From assembly GCA_019638275.1 (NCBI GenBank), contig JAHBUC010000003.1, positions 372,001 to 436,000 of the forward strand: a DNA stretch of 64,000 bases, read 5' to 3'. The translations under genes and the position numbers were made by a program. This DNA is from Cyclobacteriaceae bacterium (GTDB taxonomy: Bacteria; Bacteroidota; Bacteroidia; Cytophagales; Cyclobacteriaceae). Shown piece by piece: positions 53,325-62,500 of the stretch. Positions within the stretch are counted from its first letter, which is position 1. Every line of letters begins with the position of its first letter. Below the pieces are notes generated by a model. The model saw only the letters and a program-made list of their open reading frames with translations, had not been told where the DNA came from and did not search any database.

Positions 53325-54008
53325 ATGAGTGGCGACAGACGATGTGCCATTGTATTGGCAAGATATAGTTCTTCAAGATTCCCTGGAAAAGCCCTGTATC
53401 CGATCAGTGGAAAGGGCTTGTTGGAATGGTGTCTCCATTTTCTGAAAAAATCCGAAGGCTTTGAAACAATTCTGGCTACTTCGACCCACCCCACTGATGA
53501 CCCACTTCAACAACTGGCTGAAAACATGGGAATCAGGTGTTTCCGTGGCGATTTAGACGATGTGTACAAACGTGTAGTTGATTGCATCGAATTCTATAAA
53601 ATTGATACATTTGCGCGAATTAACGGAGACAGCCCCTTTCCTCAAACCTCATTGATTGAAAGTGCTTTTAGGCAATTGGAAATGAGCGACCTGGATTTTG
53701 TAACAAATTTGCACCCAAGGACTTACCCGTACGGGATTTCAGTTGAAGTCTTTCGAGCAACTACTTTTAGCGCCCACTACAGGAGGCTGGAAACACCCGA
53801 CCAACATGAACACATTACGTCATATTTTTATACACATTCAAATCAATTCAGCTTTAAAAACTTTACTTCCGACACGCCAATAAAAGGCGATGTCCGGTTG
53901 GTTGTTGACACGAAAGAAGACCTGCCCTTGATTGAAAAAATATTAACTAACCCGGAAATAACTTCTTCACCTGATTTAAAAACTATAATTAGAATACTTA
54001 ATGATTAA
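53325..54008 (+). CDS. Cytidylyltransferase-like protein, SpsF type
   Basis: The 227-residue nucleotidyltransferase has CAIVLARYSSSRFPGKALYP at the N-terminus, the L-A-R-x3-S-x-R-x-P-G-K loop that binds the nucleotide in CMP-sugar synthetases, FARINGDSPFPQ with the metal-binding Asp, and RLVVDTKEDLPLIEKI at the C-terminus, as in SpsF and CMP-nonulosonate synthetases. It should couple CTP to an acidic sugar. Together with the NeuB-family gene at 55074-56075 it suggests activation of a nonulosonic acid. It overlaps the next gene by 8 bp. Confidence 0.85.
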   Translation: MSGDRRCAIVLARYSSSRFPGKALYPISGKGLLEWCLHFLKKSEGFETILATSTHPTDDPLQQLAENMGIRCFRGDLDDVYKRVVDCIEFYKIDTFARINGDSPFPQTSLIESAFRQLEMSDLDFVTNLHPRTYPYGISVEVFRATTFSAHYRRLETPDQHEHITSYFYTHSNQFSFKNFTSDTPIKGDVRLVVDTKEDLPLIEKILTNPEITSSPDLKTIIRILND

Positions 54009-55077
54009 TTTATACTGCATTCGTCCGAAAGGTTTTAACATTGGAAACGATGTTATTCATTTAGCATTGGTACATTTCATCAGAGAAGCTTTCCAACAAC
54101 ACCTGAACATCATCGACTTACCGGCCACCAGCAAATACGAAAGTCAAAAGAAGGCAGGCTTAAGCTCACAAACAGTTTATGAAGTCAATCAGTTTGGTCA
54201 TGGTTTGATAATTGGCGGTGGAAATTTGTATGAAAATAATGAATTAGAAATAAACCCAGTAGCACTGAAAGCCTTGAGTGTCCCATTCATGTTATTCAGC
54301 TTATCTCGAGGAAAAATATACAATAAGAATTTACAACTTGTTGACCGCACGGACGTCATCCCTGATGACAAATTGAGACTATTAAACGAACGTGCCGACT
54401 TTTCCCTCTCCAGAGATATTGCAACCACGAATTACATCTCGTCATTAGGTTGTTCGAATTTATTGGGAGGATGCCCAACGCTCTTCCTCAATGAAACACC
54501 TCAACACCTGGTCCCTATCTCGAAGAAAGACCAAACAGATGCATTGATATCCATTCGAACACCAACGTTAATGAGCATACCTGTTTCACAGCAATATGAA
54601 ATGAAAGGCCAGATTGAGGGGATTATTGCCTTGTTGAAAAGGAAGGGGTACAATCACATAAAAATTCTATGTCATGATCATCGTGATATTCCTTTCGCAG
54701 ACTCATTTAAAGATGTTGAATTCTTGTTTACAAGTGATGTCTATACATATCTAAGTTACCTGAAAAACACACGGCTCAACATTACGTACAGGCTCCACTC
54801 CTTCCTTCCTGCATTAAGCTATGGAATCCCTTGCATCAAAATCAGCTATGACCAAAGAGCCATAAGTATGATGGAAACTGTAGGTCTCGATAAGTGGAAT
54901 ATCAACCTGATAACCGATGATGTGTTACTTGAAGTTGAAAATAGAATCAATTCGTTAGGCAAATTAGATGAACTGAAGGCCGGATTGAAAGACACAACCT
55001 GGGCTAAATTAAGGGACACCATGAGTTCCAACCTTAAACTTTTTGCAAACAAAGTATTGGAAGGTACACATTCATGA
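54001..55077 (+). CDS. Polysaccharide pyruvyl transferase family protein
   Basis: The 358-residue protein has the family landmarks GFNIGNDVIHLALVHFI (an N-GD pattern near the start), HGLIIGGGNLYENN, a central SLSRDIAT and the C-terminal NTRLNITYRLHSFLPALSYGIPCIKISYD, in which R-x-H sits at the active site of CsaB-type enzymes. Such enzymes add pyruvate ketals to sugar residues from phosphoenolpyruvate. It overlaps the NeuB-family gene by 4 bp. The combination of pyruvylation and nonulosonate genes is one of the more distinctive features of the cluster. Confidence 0.82.
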   Translation: MINLYCIRPKGFNIGNDVIHLALVHFIREAFQQHLNIIDLPATSKYESQKKAGLSSQTVYEVNQFGHGLIIGGGNLYENNELEINPVALKALSVPFMLFSLSRGKIYNKNLQLVDRTDVIPDDKLRLLNERADFSLSRDIATTNYISSLGCSNLLGGCPTLFLNETPQHLVPISKKDQTDALISIRTPTLMSIPVSQQYEMKGQIEGIIALLKRKGYNHIKILCHDHRDIPFADSFKDVEFLFTSDVYTYLSYLKNTRLNITYRLHSFLPALSYGIPCIKISYDQRAISMMETVGLDKWNINLITDDVLLEVENRINSLGKLDELKAGLKDTTWAKLRDTMSSNLKLFANKVLEGTHS

Positions 55078-56075
55078 ATAGCAATGTACACATCATAGCC
55101 GAGGCGGGCACCAATCATAACGGAAATGTTGATACCGCCAAAACCTTAGTACGGGTAGCAAAAGATTCAGGAGCAGACTCAGTGAAATTTCAAATCATAT
55201 ACCCGGAAAACTTGTATTTACCTGGCAAGTATGATTATGGACATTACGATATTGAGAAAGTAGTGGCGATGCGAAAAGCATTTATGCTCGCAGATGAGGA
55301 TTATTCTGAGCTAAGTAATCTTTCAAACGAATTGGGAATCAAATTCAGTGCATCTGTATTTTGTGAGCGTAGTACTGACCTCCTGGCTAAATTAAACCCT
55401 CCTTACATTAAGATTGCTTCTACGGATCTCAACAACCTACAACTGATACGCTATGCAGCAAGCAAAGACATTCCGCTAATCATCTCAACGGGCATGTCCA
55501 CACTTGCTCAAGTTGAAAAAACCGTTTCTACCTTGGAGAACCTTAACGTTAAAAAATTCATTCTTTTACATTGTGTATCCGCCTATCCGGCATCGTTGAA
55601 AGACATGAACTTAACATTCATTGATACATTAAGAACAGCCTTCCATTGTGAGGTCGGACTTTCCGATCATACGCAATCCAGTATTGCGGCTTGCATGGCC
55701 GTTTCCATGGGGGTCTCTTATATAGAGAAACATTTTACGTTAGACCCATCCCTAGAAGGTTTTGACCATGCCTACGCAGCTGATCCTGAAACCTTTAAAG
55801 CCTACGTAAACGATATTCGTGATGCTGAGCAAGCCATGACATACGCGCCAGTAAAAATTAAAAGTGACGAGGCGTATGTAAAGAAGAGAGCAAGACGATC
55901 GCTATATGCAAGCAAGGACTTAAAAAAGGGGCACATCCTTACTGCTTCCGATATCCTTATTGTACGCCCCGAAGGACCACTTAATTCAGAAGATTTTGAT
56001 CTCATCGTTGGGAAAGAACTAAAAGAAAGCATCAGTCAGTACCAGCCATTTACCTTGCAGGTCGTTAATCTTTAA
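55074..56075 (+). CDS. N-acetylneuraminate synthase (NeuB) family protein
   Basis: The 333-residue enzyme has the NeuB TIM barrel: IIAEAGTNHNGNVDTAKTL (metal-binding region), VKFQIIYPENLYLPGKYD, KIASTDLNN, LHCVSAYPA, GLSDHT and IEKHFTLDPSLEGFDHAYAADPE, then a C-terminal antifreeze-like/SAF domain (about 275-333; RRSLYASKDLKKGHILTASD). It condenses phosphoenolpyruvate with a 6-carbon N-acylated sugar to give a 9-carbon nonulosonic acid. The exact product (sialic, legionaminic, pseudaminic or another) cannot be fixed; the GFDHAYAADP stretch differs from the usual GPDH..SL of NeuB. It is 1 bp before the next gene. Confidence 0.9.
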   Translation: MNSNVHIIAEAGTNHNGNVDTAKTLVRVAKDSGADSVKFQIIYPENLYLPGKYDYGHYDIEKVVAMRKAFMLADEDYSELSNLSNELGIKFSASVFCERSTDLLAKLNPPYIKIASTDLNNLQLIRYAASKDIPLIISTGMSTLAQVEKTVSTLENLNVKKFILLHCVSAYPASLKDMNLTFIDTLRTAFHCEVGLSDHTQSSIAACMAVSMGVSYIEKHFTLDPSLEGFDHAYAADPETFKAYVNDIRDAEQAMTYAPVKIKSDEAYVKKRARRSLYASKDLKKGHILTASDILIVRPEGPLNSEDFDLIVGKELKESISQYQPFTLQVVNL

Positions 56076-56076
56076 C

Positions 56077-57081
56077 ATGAAAGTAGCGGTTATTTGCAGC
56101 GGATCGTCAAAAACCGGCCTTGGGCATCTCTTCCGGGCGCGCAGCTTTGTAAATTATGCAAAGAAAAAGAGTGAGGTAAAAGTTTTCGCCATGGTTGAAA
56201 AAGGGTTGGAGACCATTTTTCACGATCATGCCAAAATCACAACCATTCTCTACAATGAGGAAACACTGGCTAAGAAAGTGCATGCTTTCAGACCCGATGT
56301 ACTGGTTTTTGACCTGTTGTATTTAACGAAATCAACATTTAAAGAACTTAAGCAAATTGGTTGCTTGTTGGTTTCAATTTCCCCGATTTTTGATCGAATG
56401 GAAGGCGTTGACATGCTTTTTGTACGGTCAAAATATTTTACCCCTATTGATGGGGTTGATATATATGGCGGGCTGGAGTATACGATCGTTAATCAGTACA
56501 GTCAAAAAATATCAACCTCTACGTTCAAAAGAAACCTGAAGAAAAAACACATGCCTGTTGCCATCTCCATGGGCGGAACCGATGCTCCAAACAAGACCTT
56601 AAAGGTGATCAAAAAACTATCCACGTTTCCGCATAGCCTTACTTTATGGGTGGCCTTAGGTGAAGGGTACGCCCATTCGTATACCGAAATAGTTGAATCC
56701 ATTAAAAAAAGTTATCAACACGAAATTATTCTCGCCAAAGCCAGCAAATCAACATGGGATATTATGGGCAATGCTGTTCTAACCATTCTGGCAGGCGGCC
56801 TTACAACGATTGAATCAGTGATTGCTGGGATTCCATCCATTAATGTTTTTGAAAAAGAGGAGCACATTAAGCTTATGCCCAAAGAATTAATTGACCAGGA
56901 TGTTACCATGAACACAAGCCTTCTATCCGATGATTCGTTGGATTACATTCTGGAAAAAGTAAATCATTATTATTTCAATCGTGAAGAATTGTTGGCTAAG
57001 AGATACAAAATGGAAGGTCTGATCGATAAAAAAGGGCCTGAACGCGTGTTCAACGTTATCAAAACACGCTTGAGTGGATAG
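56077..57081 (+). CDS. PseG-like UDP-sugar hydrolase / GT28-like protein
   Basis: The 334-residue protein has the GT-B fold of PseG: CSGSSKTGLGHLFRARSF with the GxGHxxR loop that contains the catalytic His in PseG, VAISMGGTDAPNKTLKVIK and AVLTILAGGLTTIESVIAGIPSINVFE. PseG removes UDP from a 2,4-diacetamido-trideoxy-altrose on the way to pseudaminic acid. Placed straight after a NeuB-family synthase, this role fits. A LegG-like or true transferase function is possible. The PseB, PseC and PseH functions (dehydratase, aminotransferase, acetyltransferase) are not in this window. It is followed by an isolated strong terminator at 57208-57245. Confidence 0.8.
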   Translation: MKVAVICSGSSKTGLGHLFRARSFVNYAKKKSEVKVFAMVEKGLETIFHDHAKITTILYNEETLAKKVHAFRPDVLVFDLLYLTKSTFKELKQIGCLLVSISPIFDRMEGVDMLFVRSKYFTPIDGVDIYGGLEYTIVNQYSQKISTSTFKRNLKKKHMPVAISMGGTDAPNKTLKVIKKLSTFPHSLTLWVALGEGYAHSYTEIVESIKKSYQHEIILAKASKSTWDIMGNAVLTILAGGLTTIESVIAGIPSINVFEKEEHIKLMPKELIDQDVTMNTSLLSDDSLDYILEKVNHYYFNREELLAKRYKMEGLIDKKGPERVFNVIKTRLSG

Positions 57082-57207
57082 TTTTTTATTACTTCCTATC
57101 TCCTATCGATTAGAATCATATTTTACCCACCACTTACAAACTGTGCCCGTACTGAATTAAAAGCCAACACGCAAATTGAGTGAATTAAAAAAACTCTGTG
57201 GCCCACC

Positions 57208-57245
57208 AAAAAAACTGGCTTGCCCATCAGGCAAGCCAGTTTTCT
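57208..57245. terminator. Strong bidirectional terminator after the glycan cluster
   Basis: AAAACTGGCTTGCC pairs perfectly with GGCAAGCCAGTTTT (14 bp) over a five-base loop. T-rich bases follow on the plus strand and seven T on the minus strand, so it can stop transcripts from both sides. It lies about 130 bp past the last plus-strand gene. Confidence 0.9.
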
Positions 57246-57337
57246 AATCCTTCCAAGTATGAGGCGATCTTTCGGGGGACAGCATTTGGATTAACAATAT
57301 TACGTTCTACTGCTCCCCAGGAAAAATCAATAAAAAC
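57230..57337 (-). other. 36-codon stop-bounded fragment with a 20-bp word shared with the RHS gene
   Basis: The minus strand is open for 36 codons between TAG (57338-57340) and TGA (57227-57229) and has no start codon. The peptide looks coding (contains NPNAVPRKIASYLEGLENWL). The NAVPRKI part is encoded by AATGCTGTCCCCCGAAAGAT (57267-57286), which recurs exactly, in the same frame, in the RHS gene at 63434-63453. It may be a gene remnant or a small dispersed element. The last codons fall in the terminator stem. Nothing else recognisable lies in the 57082-57505 gap except the two terminators. Confidence 0.3.
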
Positions 57338-57353
57338 CTAAATGCTACGCCCG

Positions 57354-57375
57354 AAAAAATACTCCAAAAGGAGTA
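57354..57375 (-). terminator. Terminator of the coiled-coil/beta-barrel protein gene
   Basis: On the minus strand TACTCC-TTTT-GGAGTA is followed at once by TTTTTTC. It lies about 130 bp beyond the stop of the 57506-58888 gene. Confidence 0.65.
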
Positions 57376-57505
57376 GGAGTTACTCTTACCTTTTTGATCA
57401 TCAATCGCTTACAAGGTGTCACTCATGCATTTACTGCAGAAGTATTACTTTCAAGTTCTCTGAATTTTTAGTACGCGTACCGGTAAATTTCGCCCTATTA
57501 ACTCC

Positions 57506-58888
57506 CTAACGATTCGGATCATAATTCACCTGCTTCTTTCGGGTTGCCAGTTCACTAAGTTGAAATCCAACACGTACCTGGAACCTGCGGGGATACAAAG
57601 GATTATGTATCTCGTTATTAAGGTTATACAACGCGGTTAGGGTCATGTAAAGCTTAGGGTGTATCAAAAACCTTCTGCCCCCACCAATAAAATAATTGGC
57701 GCGCCAACTTGTATAGCCACCTTGCTCATTGCCTTTTACCTGCTTTCTTATGCCCGACCACTCTCCTTCTACGTAAGCGTACCATGACTTTACGATATCA
57801 TAACTGACAAATGCTTTAAAAGCCGCATTTGACGGAGAGACATACCAGTTATGCTTGATTGAATCACTGAAGGTAACACGGTAATTCATGCCAATTCCCG
57901 CTAAAAATTTAGAGGTGAATTTGTATCCGAGTTGAGGAGACAAATCCAACGAAACAGGTGATGTACTCAACACATTGAAATTTCCACCCATAACCAACCG
58001 CTCAAAAAAGGTTTTACCTTCCATGGAGGTCTGTTTCTTGGCATCTGCAAGCGTGGCTGAGTTTGAAAAGGACTTGTACTTGGATAACAACCTACTTACC
58101 CGCTGCTGGGCAGCCTCCAGTTTCTCCGGGTTTTCAGCAAAATACTCCAGGGCTTTCTCTGCCACTTCATCTTTACCCATCTTCCCCAATTCATCCTTTT
58201 TACTCAAATAGCCCTCGTATTGGCTTTTATATTGCCCAGGCAAGCTTTTAATATCCTCTACCTTGCCAAACTCATCCATTAAGGAACCTACACCGGTTTG
58301 ACCCGCCAAACGTTGTTCTGCCAACTTCTCTGCGTGCTGAAACAGGGTTTGGGGATCTGAATCAAATAATGATTTCAGCGTATCCAACCCAGGCACCTGG
58401 TTAATCAGCGCTTCCCAACTTACAGAATCTCCAAGTATTCTATATTGCTCCTCCAGATGCTGAAAGCCCGGATATTGCCGGGCACGCTCAATAGCCAGTT
58501 GACTGATCTGTTCTTTAGCCATCACTTTTGCGCTATCAGTAACAGTGGAGTCTTTGAGCACACTCTCCCACATTTGCAGGTGTTCATCAAAGGCTGTAGT
58601 AAGCATAAGTGAATCCGGCACTTGCGTAGCTAACTCCTGCTTTGCTTTTGCTCTATTGTTTTCTGCAAGCATGGTACTATCCAATGCTTTCTTGTGCTGT
58701 CTGCTGAGTTTCTTTATATAACGCGCACTGTCTTTTTTGTAAAACTTGTAAAACTTTACCATGCGCTTATGACCCGACTCAATTTTGGTAAGTTTCTGTT
58801 GGTGTATGGGCGAAAGATTAATATTAAACGATTGAGCAAAGAGGCACATAGGAGAAAGTAAAATCAATATGGTTGACAAAGTCTTCAT
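57506..58888 (-). CDS. Exported protein with long helical domain and C-terminal beta-barrel
   Basis: I start the protein at MKTLSTILILLSPMCLFAQ (460 residues), a clear signal peptide; an upstream in-frame Met adds only seven residues. The mature N-terminal two thirds (about 25-300) are charged and helical, with AMIN-type segments like HKRMVKFYKFYKKDSARYIKKL and ERARQYPGFQHLEEQYRI, probably coiled coil. From about residue 305 (ERLVMGGNFNVLSTSPVSLDLSP) the sequence turns into alternating strands with aromatic girdle residues (FKAFVSYDIVKSWYAYVEGEW, FQVRVGFQLSEL), the pattern of an 8- to 12-strand outer-membrane barrel. No family is recognised. It is the nearest gene downstream of the RHS/immunity pair on the same strand, so it could be linked to export or reception of the RHS protein, but this is a guess. 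Confidence 0.7.
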   Translation of the reverse strand: MKTLSTILILLSPMCLFAQSFNINLSPIHQQKLTKIESGHKRMVKFYKFYKKDSARYIKKLSRQHKKALDSTMLAENNRAKAKQELATQVPDSLMLTTAFDEHLQMWESVLKDSTVTDSAKVMAKEQISQLAIERARQYPGFQHLEEQYRILGDSVSWEALINQVPGLDTLKSLFDSDPQTLFQHAEKLAEQRLAGQTGVGSLMDEFGKVEDIKSLPGQYKSQYEGYLSKKDELGKMGKDEVAEKALEYFAENPEKLEAAQQRVSRLLSKYKSFSNSATLADAKKQTSMEGKTFFERLVMGGNFNVLSTSPVSLDLSPQLGYKFTSKFLAGIGMNYRVTFSDSIKHNWYVSPSNAAFKAFVSYDIVKSWYAYVEGEWSGIRKQVKGNEQGGYTSWRANYFIGGGRRFLIHPKLYMTLTALYNLNNEIHNPLYPRRFQVRVGFQLSELATRKKQVNYDPNR

Positions 58889-59107
58889 CCGATAGTTACT
58901 CTTTCTCAACGTTTTAATTCATGATTGCATTCTTTTATTGCTAAACTTAGTAAGCATCCTTTTAGTGACCTGGTTGTTGGTATACTTGCTCGAAGATCTT
59001 CGAACAACACCAATAACGACTATACTTGCCTCCCTATTCCATTGTTTATCTCCAAATTATTATTTCCCCCACGTGAGCAAGTTTTCCGCAGAGTCAAATC
59101 CTTTAAG

Positions 59108-59557
59108 TCAATTTGAGTGAAAAATTTCTCCCTTTGCATATTTTAATATGATTTTTGGCCTCATCAAACATAGCGTGAGAAATAGGCTTAAAAAAAGAAT
59201 CGTTATCAACAACAACCAATAACTTAAATTGAATCCCGAGTCTACTTTAAATTCACCTTCCATTTTTGTTGGTATGTATACAATATCAACAGTATCACTA
59301 ATTTTAGCGCGAGTTAATGAAGCATTAATAATAACAATAACAGAATCCTCGTTGTTAATGGGGAGGTTAATAAAATAATCATTTTTTATTTTTCCATTTC
59401 TCTCCAATTTAATAACCTTTCCACTAGTTAGCACTCCTTTTTCTTTTAATTCGATTTTTCTAAGTGTCGAAAAAATGCTAATGCTTACGAAGCCTAGCAA
59501 TAAAATACTTGTCGCTAAAACAACACCTAAATATCTAAGATTATCGCTTTTGCTCAT
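59108..59557 (-). CDS. Two-helix membrane protein, probable immunity partner of the RHS tip
   Basis: The 149-residue protein has an N-terminal membrane segment (about 8-31), an extracytoplasmic beta-rich domain of about 80 residues (ELKEKGVLTSGKVIKLERNG, then DTVDIVYIPTKMEGEFKVDSG), and a second membrane segment (about 110-133) with a short basic tail. The layout with a G-x-V-x-x-x-E.NGK strand pair recalls DUF3592-type domains. It begins 8 bp after the RHS stop. RHS toxins are as a rule followed directly by their immunity gene, and its base composition is low in G+C (20 of 60 in one sampled line), like the RHS tip. So I infer that it neutralises the tip, perhaps in the membrane. There is no experimental or family evidence in the sequence itself. 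Confidence 0.6.
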   Translation of the reverse strand: MSKSDNLRYLGVVLATSILLLGFVSISIFSTLRKIELKEKGVLTSGKVIKLERNGKIKNDYFINLPINNEDSVIVIINASLTRAKISDTVDIVYIPTKMEGEFKVDSGFNLSYWLLLITILFLSLFLTLCLMRPKIILKYAKGEIFHSN

Positions 59558-59565
59558 ACATTGAT

Positions 59566-62500
59566 TTATCTAAATTCGTATACTTGAGAGCGCCAGTCAA
59601 TCAAATCAACTTGCCCATTTAGACCTGCTCGAACATTAAATGAAGGATTTTGAACTCCTACTCCAAGAGTAAAACTTCCGGCTGAATTGTATGAAGCATT
59701 TAAATTGCCAAAAGATGTGCTAAATTTATTTCCAATAATTTGACTTTCATTCGTATTAAATCGAATGAAGAATTTCAAGCTTATATCTGGTTGAAGAAAG
59801 TTTACAATTGAGACATTATTTAAACTAACCTCACCGTTTATTTTTCCATAGAGTAACATATTATTAGGTGTTGTGCTTCGTGAACCGAATTCAAATCCTG
59901 CATTAAAGCCCTTTATACCACCTCTACCCTCAACACCAATTTCTACCGACTGCAAATTATCTCTAAAATTATCAACTCTTGGACCTAAGGTCTCCTCCGC
60001 TTTGACACCAACAACATATAACAAATCTCTAACGTTTTCAACATCTGAATAACTGGCTTTACTTGTTGACGAAACATTTTCTGGTTCAGGTATTGTTCTA
60101 TATCCAAGGTAGTTACCTTTTTCGCCTAGTAAAACTATCACAATACCTTCTGTTGGTATTTCTGCTTGAGCCTGTTCCGGTAAACTCTTACGCAATAAGT
60201 GTACGGATAACAAACCATCTCTTTCCCTAATCATCTCATTTGTATTCTCTGTCCTTGTATAGCCATTTTCGGGAGAACCTTGGGCAGTTGTCAGAACAGA
60301 CTCTAATCCCTCTAATTCAACATGAGCTGTAAGCTTATTTTCGCTAAATACATACGTACCATTATGTACGTACTTTTCACCAAGCGGATCAACCGCCCCA
60401 AACCTTCCCATAGCCGGGTCGTGCATGCGCCACTTAAACTGGTACCAGCCCAAATCCAAATCTTTCTGTAACTCTTGCCCCTGAAACAGGTAGCGGTTAC
60501 GTAGTTCTGGAGCATAGTTGCCGGGGGAAGTTTCTTTTAACCGGTCAGCCTGGTAGTGGTTGAAGCTGAGACCGAATGGATAGTAATCGGAGGTTTGCAA
60601 TACCTGTAGCGTTACGTTGTTCTTCTCATGAACAATATACGTTTCATCAAAGTACACGCTGGCAGCGGCACTCACGTTGCTTTCGTTGGCTACATAAATG
60701 TAGAGGTAACCGTTTTGGGTGGCCGTGAACGAGCGGCTCAGTTTTTCAAAGGCATTGTAGGCGCTGGTGGTAATGGCTTGCCCGCCTGCGTTTACAAACT
60801 GGTAGCTGCTGTTGAAGAACATCCATACCAGGTAGGCTTTTGGTACGGTGGTGCCACTGCCCATACCGGCAGAAACTCCAGGCAAGTTGGCATTAAATGA
60901 TTGATACAGGGTGGTTGTTTCGCCAGCATTAACAATATTAAACGGTGCAGTAAATGCAGAAAGTAATGCGGCCGTAGTAATAACCGAACTGCTTCCTGTA
61001 ACCTGGCTGTACTTGGCATACGTTTCCATATACACCTTATCGCCAGTGTTTACGGCTAACATTTTTGCAGGGCCAACTGGTCTATAGTTGGTATCATTAA
61101 AACCGTTGCATCGCGCTGATTTATCAGGAGCAACCACTAGTTCCGATGAGGTTGTGTAATTGAAGGTTTCATTCGGGTGCCTGGTGGAAGCAATATTTTT
61201 AAACGTGGTCTCCTCCTGTTGTGCAATAGTCGAACTGCCACCCGGGTTTTCCATGGTGGCACGGTAGGTCAGGGTTTCCTTTAAGGGACCATATACTACC
61301 CGCACATTGCCCTGGTGGTCTTTATGAAAATATTCGTAATCGAAGGTGTTGTTGTTCTTCACTACTCTTCCTTCTTTGGTAATGAAGAATGAAAGGGCGC
61401 CATTGTCATACTGCATACCGCCTACGTAGTCCGTCTTCCAAACCTGCGACCCATTTATGCGCACAAGCTGGCTCAGCTTGTTGCCGGTGGCATCGTAGGT
61501 GTATTCAATCTTATCGATTTGCCCGCCCGGGCGGGTAAATTGTACTTCCTTAACCAGGTTCAGGTGATTATAAACAATGTTTGAAATGCCTTTGTTATGA
61601 TCGAACTTCAGGTTTCCATTATTGTAGTACTGGTACTCTTCGGTAATACTGGCGGTAGCCGGTTTAAAACCAAGCGAGGTATTGCCGGTATCATCCATAT
61701 CAATCAGCCGGTTGCTGTGTTTGTTGCTTAGTCTATAGCCATACTTCAACTGGTCAATGGTTGCTTTTGCCCCTTGCACCTTGCCCAACCGTGTAAGCGC
61801 TATCAGTGGGTTGCCTGTGCCATCTGTAACCTTAATGTTTCCGTTTTTGTCGTACCCATGAATAGTCTCATCAAACATACCGGAGTCACCGGTCCATACC
61901 GGGCTTGTGGCGCTTGCCGTATTACGTGCATAGTGTGCTTTCTTTAACCGGCTTATTACATCATAATCAAACACATAAATGCGTTCTTCCGGTGTGCCCT
62001 GTTTGGTATCGGTTTTCCATTTAATAGCCGAGATATTGCCATCGTATAAGCTCTTTTGTGGCTGCACATCACCCGTGGCGCCTACATTGGCAGGGGTGGG
62101 AACGTAGTATTGAAGTTCCATGCCAAACAAATCGTTGGTGTCATCATTAGCCCAGGTTGAAGTAAACGAAGTGTTGTTGATGTTGGTAAGCCAGCCTTTG
62201 ATGTTGTAGCGGTAATCAACGGACTGGAGAAAGGTAGTCCCGTTATCCGTGGAATGAATGTTCTTTTCAATCAGTTGCCCCAATTCGTTGTATTTATTGG
62301 AAGCCATCAAAACCTCGGGTTGACTGTTTACCTGGTGGTGTGTGGTAAGCAAGCGCCCGGCATGGTCGTACGTGTACCGATTTTGAATAGTAAGGCTGGC
62401 ATGTGCGTTGTACAGTTGCTCTTTCAATACCTTGCCTACAAAATCAAACTGCGTGATGGTGCGCAGTATACCACCAAGGTGGTTTTCTGTGATTACCTGT

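Noticed and set aside
58925..59120. Two short open frames on the plus strand between the barrel protein and the immunity candidate
   Set aside because: They overlap each other in different frames, lack start signals and have no recognisable domain. A TCGAAGATCTTCGA palindrome at 58990-59003 is present, but too short to interpret.
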